Assembly: GCA_964058805.1 (NCBI GenBank)
Contig: CAXKVV010001209.1
Span: forward strand, 1-29,034
DNA: 29,034 bases
Direction of reading: 5' to 3'
Source of the DNA: Schoenoplectus triqueter
Lineage: Eukaryota; Streptophyta; Magnoliopsida; Poales; Cyperaceae
Shown here: positions 23,505 through 29,034 of the stretch, one piece after another
Numbering within the stretch: position 1 is the stretch's first letter
Layout of the letters: every line of letters starts with the position of its first letter
The notes under the pieces: generated by a model
Told to the model about the DNA's origin: nothing
What the model saw: the letters and a program-made list of their open reading frames with translations, nothing else
Databases searched by the model: none
Made by a program: the position numbers and the translations under genes

Positions 23505-23903
23505 GCCGTGGATAGAAGGATTATCAGCACAGCTCAAAAGAATCTGCCAGGAACATGTTCCTATTTTCTTGCTAATTCAGACTTCAAGCTTATTCACAGA
23601 AAATTGGGATGGAGATGGGCACCCGTCTCCGGTATGACAAACTTAATGGCTAAGCGATATCTGGTAGATGAAATGCCACAAAAATTATTTGCATTCACAA
23701 AATAAAATATTTAAGTGAGAATATTCTTTTGCAAAAACGGCAGAAAACTAGCAGAAGGATACTTTGTTCGTTATATCCTTTTCTTTATTTTTTTTTTCAA
23801 AGAAAACTATTTACGCTCTCACGTCTTATGTCAGCAACAGAAATATGAAAACCAAAGCAAACAAGATGATGCGCACTGAAGCAGCGTATGTAAACTGGTT
23901 TCA

Positions 23904-23909
23904 TTTATT
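23904..23909 (-). terminator. Candidate polyadenylation signal of CCoAOMT-like copy 2
   Basis: AATAAA occurs on the minus strand 33 nt after the stop codon at 23943. This is a motif match only. Confidence 0.5.
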
Positions 23910-23942
23910 GTAAGCTTGCTTAAGCTTATAGAAGTAAGCACT

Positions 23943-28299
<4,357 letters not shown>

Positions 28300-28364
28300 A
28301 TGTTTTGGGGATTTAAGATTTTAACTTTCTGTAGAGTTCCTCAGAATAGAAAGGGGCAATGAGC

Positions 28365-28373
28365 TTTATATTT
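28365..28373 (-). promoter_or_regulatory. Candidate TATA box of copy 2 (proximal copy)
   Basis: AAATATAAA on the minus strand, 66-74 bp before the ATG, would place the transcript start about 35-40 bp before the ATG. A second identical motif lies at 28421-28429 in the duplicated unit. Confidence 0.45.
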
Positions 28374-28420
28374 GCAAAGTCATTTTGTTGAGTTCTTCAG
28401 AGTAGAAAGGGGCAAAGGAT

Positions 28421-28429
28421 TTTATATTT
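28421..28429 (-). promoter_or_regulatory. Candidate TATA box of copy 2 (distal duplicate)
   Basis: AAATATAAA on the minus strand, in the second unit of the promoter duplication, 122-130 bp before the ATG. Confidence 0.35.
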
Positions 28430-28507
28430 GCACAAGTCTTCTCCGTCTCTCTCGGGCTTTTTTCCCATTGTCGGTTTTTGAAAGACAATCCAGGGGCAAG
28501 TTGCAGG

Positions 28508-28982
28508 TAGGCTCCAAATAAGTCGAAGTAGTTAGAGTTTGAGTTTGAGTTTAATTTAAAATTAATTTAAACTAAATTGAATTTGAGTTAAATCAAAGTC
28601 GAACTGAAATTAAACTCTAGACAAACTCAATTATTTTAATATTCTCATAAATAATTAATATTTTATTAATTTTATATTAAAATTTGAATAAATAACTAAT
28701 ATTTATTAATTTAATAATAAATTAATAATATCTTATTAATTTTATTAATAAAATAACTATATTATTATATATATTATTGATTAAATAGTTAAAAAATATG
28801 CAAATAAATGCGTATCGAACTATTACGAATCGAATTCCAACTAGTTCAATAAAAAAATATCGAACCGAACTTGAATCGAACTGATAAAAAAGTCTAATCG
28901 AACGAACCGAACTTAAGGTAAAACTGAATTGAACACCGAACGAATTACGAATTACGAATTATGAATTTTTGTTGCAACCTAC
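28508..28982. mobile_element. hAT-type MITE upstream of copy 2
   Basis: Same family as the element at 20574-21028 but reversed. The left end TAGGCTCCAAATAAG matches the other's right end, and the right end GAATTTTTGTTGCAACCTAC matches its left end. The flanking 8-mers GTTGCAGG (28500-28507) and TTTGTAGG (28983-28990) differ at two bases. It begins about 210 bp upstream of the ATG. Confidence 0.7.
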
Positions 28983-29034
28983 TTTGTAGGAGATGAGTTA
29001 AGAGTTATCACCTCCCAAATTATTATGTCGGATT

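Larger units (their letters stand above)
28334..28438. repeat. Tandem duplication in the proximal promoter of copy 2
   Basis: A unit of about 48-49 bp (GAGTTCCTCAGAATAGAAAG at 28334, GAGTTCTTCAGAGTAGAAAG at 28390) is repeated with a 56-bp period. It lies 35-139 bp upstream of the minus-strand ATG. Confidence 0.85.

Noticed and set aside
23281..23637. 118-codon frame just downstream of copy 2
   Set aside because: It spans AT-rich spacer and the duplicated 3' flank; the duplicated counterpart at about 17975-18110 does not preserve the frame.

Overview
The window is nuclear DNA from a flowering plant. It has intron-rich genes with GT..AG introns, plant-specific families (a KASH-type WPP-interacting protein and caffeoyl-CoA O-methyltransferases), very AT-rich intergenic DNA, and many small non-autonomous DNA transposons with 8-bp or TA target duplications. 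The sequence alone does not fix the species. There is no prokaryotic content, no CRISPR array, and no tRNA or rRNA gene that I could see.

Layout. 1-2652 (+): the last five exons of a WD40-repeat protein gene, whose third visible intron is swollen by three fold-back transposons in a row. 2653-4932: a gene-free stretch that includes the 3' flanks of two convergent genes. 4933-7837 (-): a complete two-exon gene for a nuclear-envelope KASH protein of the WIP family, 524 aa. 7838-15599: about 7.8 kb of gene-poor DNA with transposon remnants (a four-member fold-back cluster at 11.5-12.9 kb, a hAT-type MITE with a near-perfect 8-bp target duplication at 13.08-13.47 kb, and a LINE fragment at 13.5-13.7 kb). 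15600-17553 (+): a five-exon CCoAOMT-like methyltransferase gene. 17975-22503: a decayed partial duplicate of the neighbouring methyltransferase gene, riddled with transposons. 23943-28299 (-): a second, intact five-exon CCoAOMT-like gene, 255 aa, facing the first tail to tail. A hAT-like element lies about 210 bp upstream of its ATG.

How the parts relate. The two methyltransferase genes share exon structure, intron phases and catalytic residues (DADK and YDN), so they are an inverted duplicate pair. Intron 4 and the flanks of the minus-strand gene were later copied in direct orientation into 18-22.5 kb. That copy has lost exon 5 and keeps only 19 bp of exon 4. Because the intact gene preserves the empty sites, at least three transposon insertions can be polarised directly from this window. 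The plus-strand gene appears to have lost the ancestral acceptor of intron 3. A coupled shift of donor (+4 nt) and acceptor (+7 nt) would restore the frame with one codon lost, and this is the most testable oddity here.

I found no convincing new biological system. The most unusual items are the intron-boundary shift, the filled/empty transposon sites in the duplicated relic, the chains of micron-like fold-back elements in (TA)n tracts, and a tandemly duplicated TATA-containing promoter segment in front of the second methyltransferase gene.
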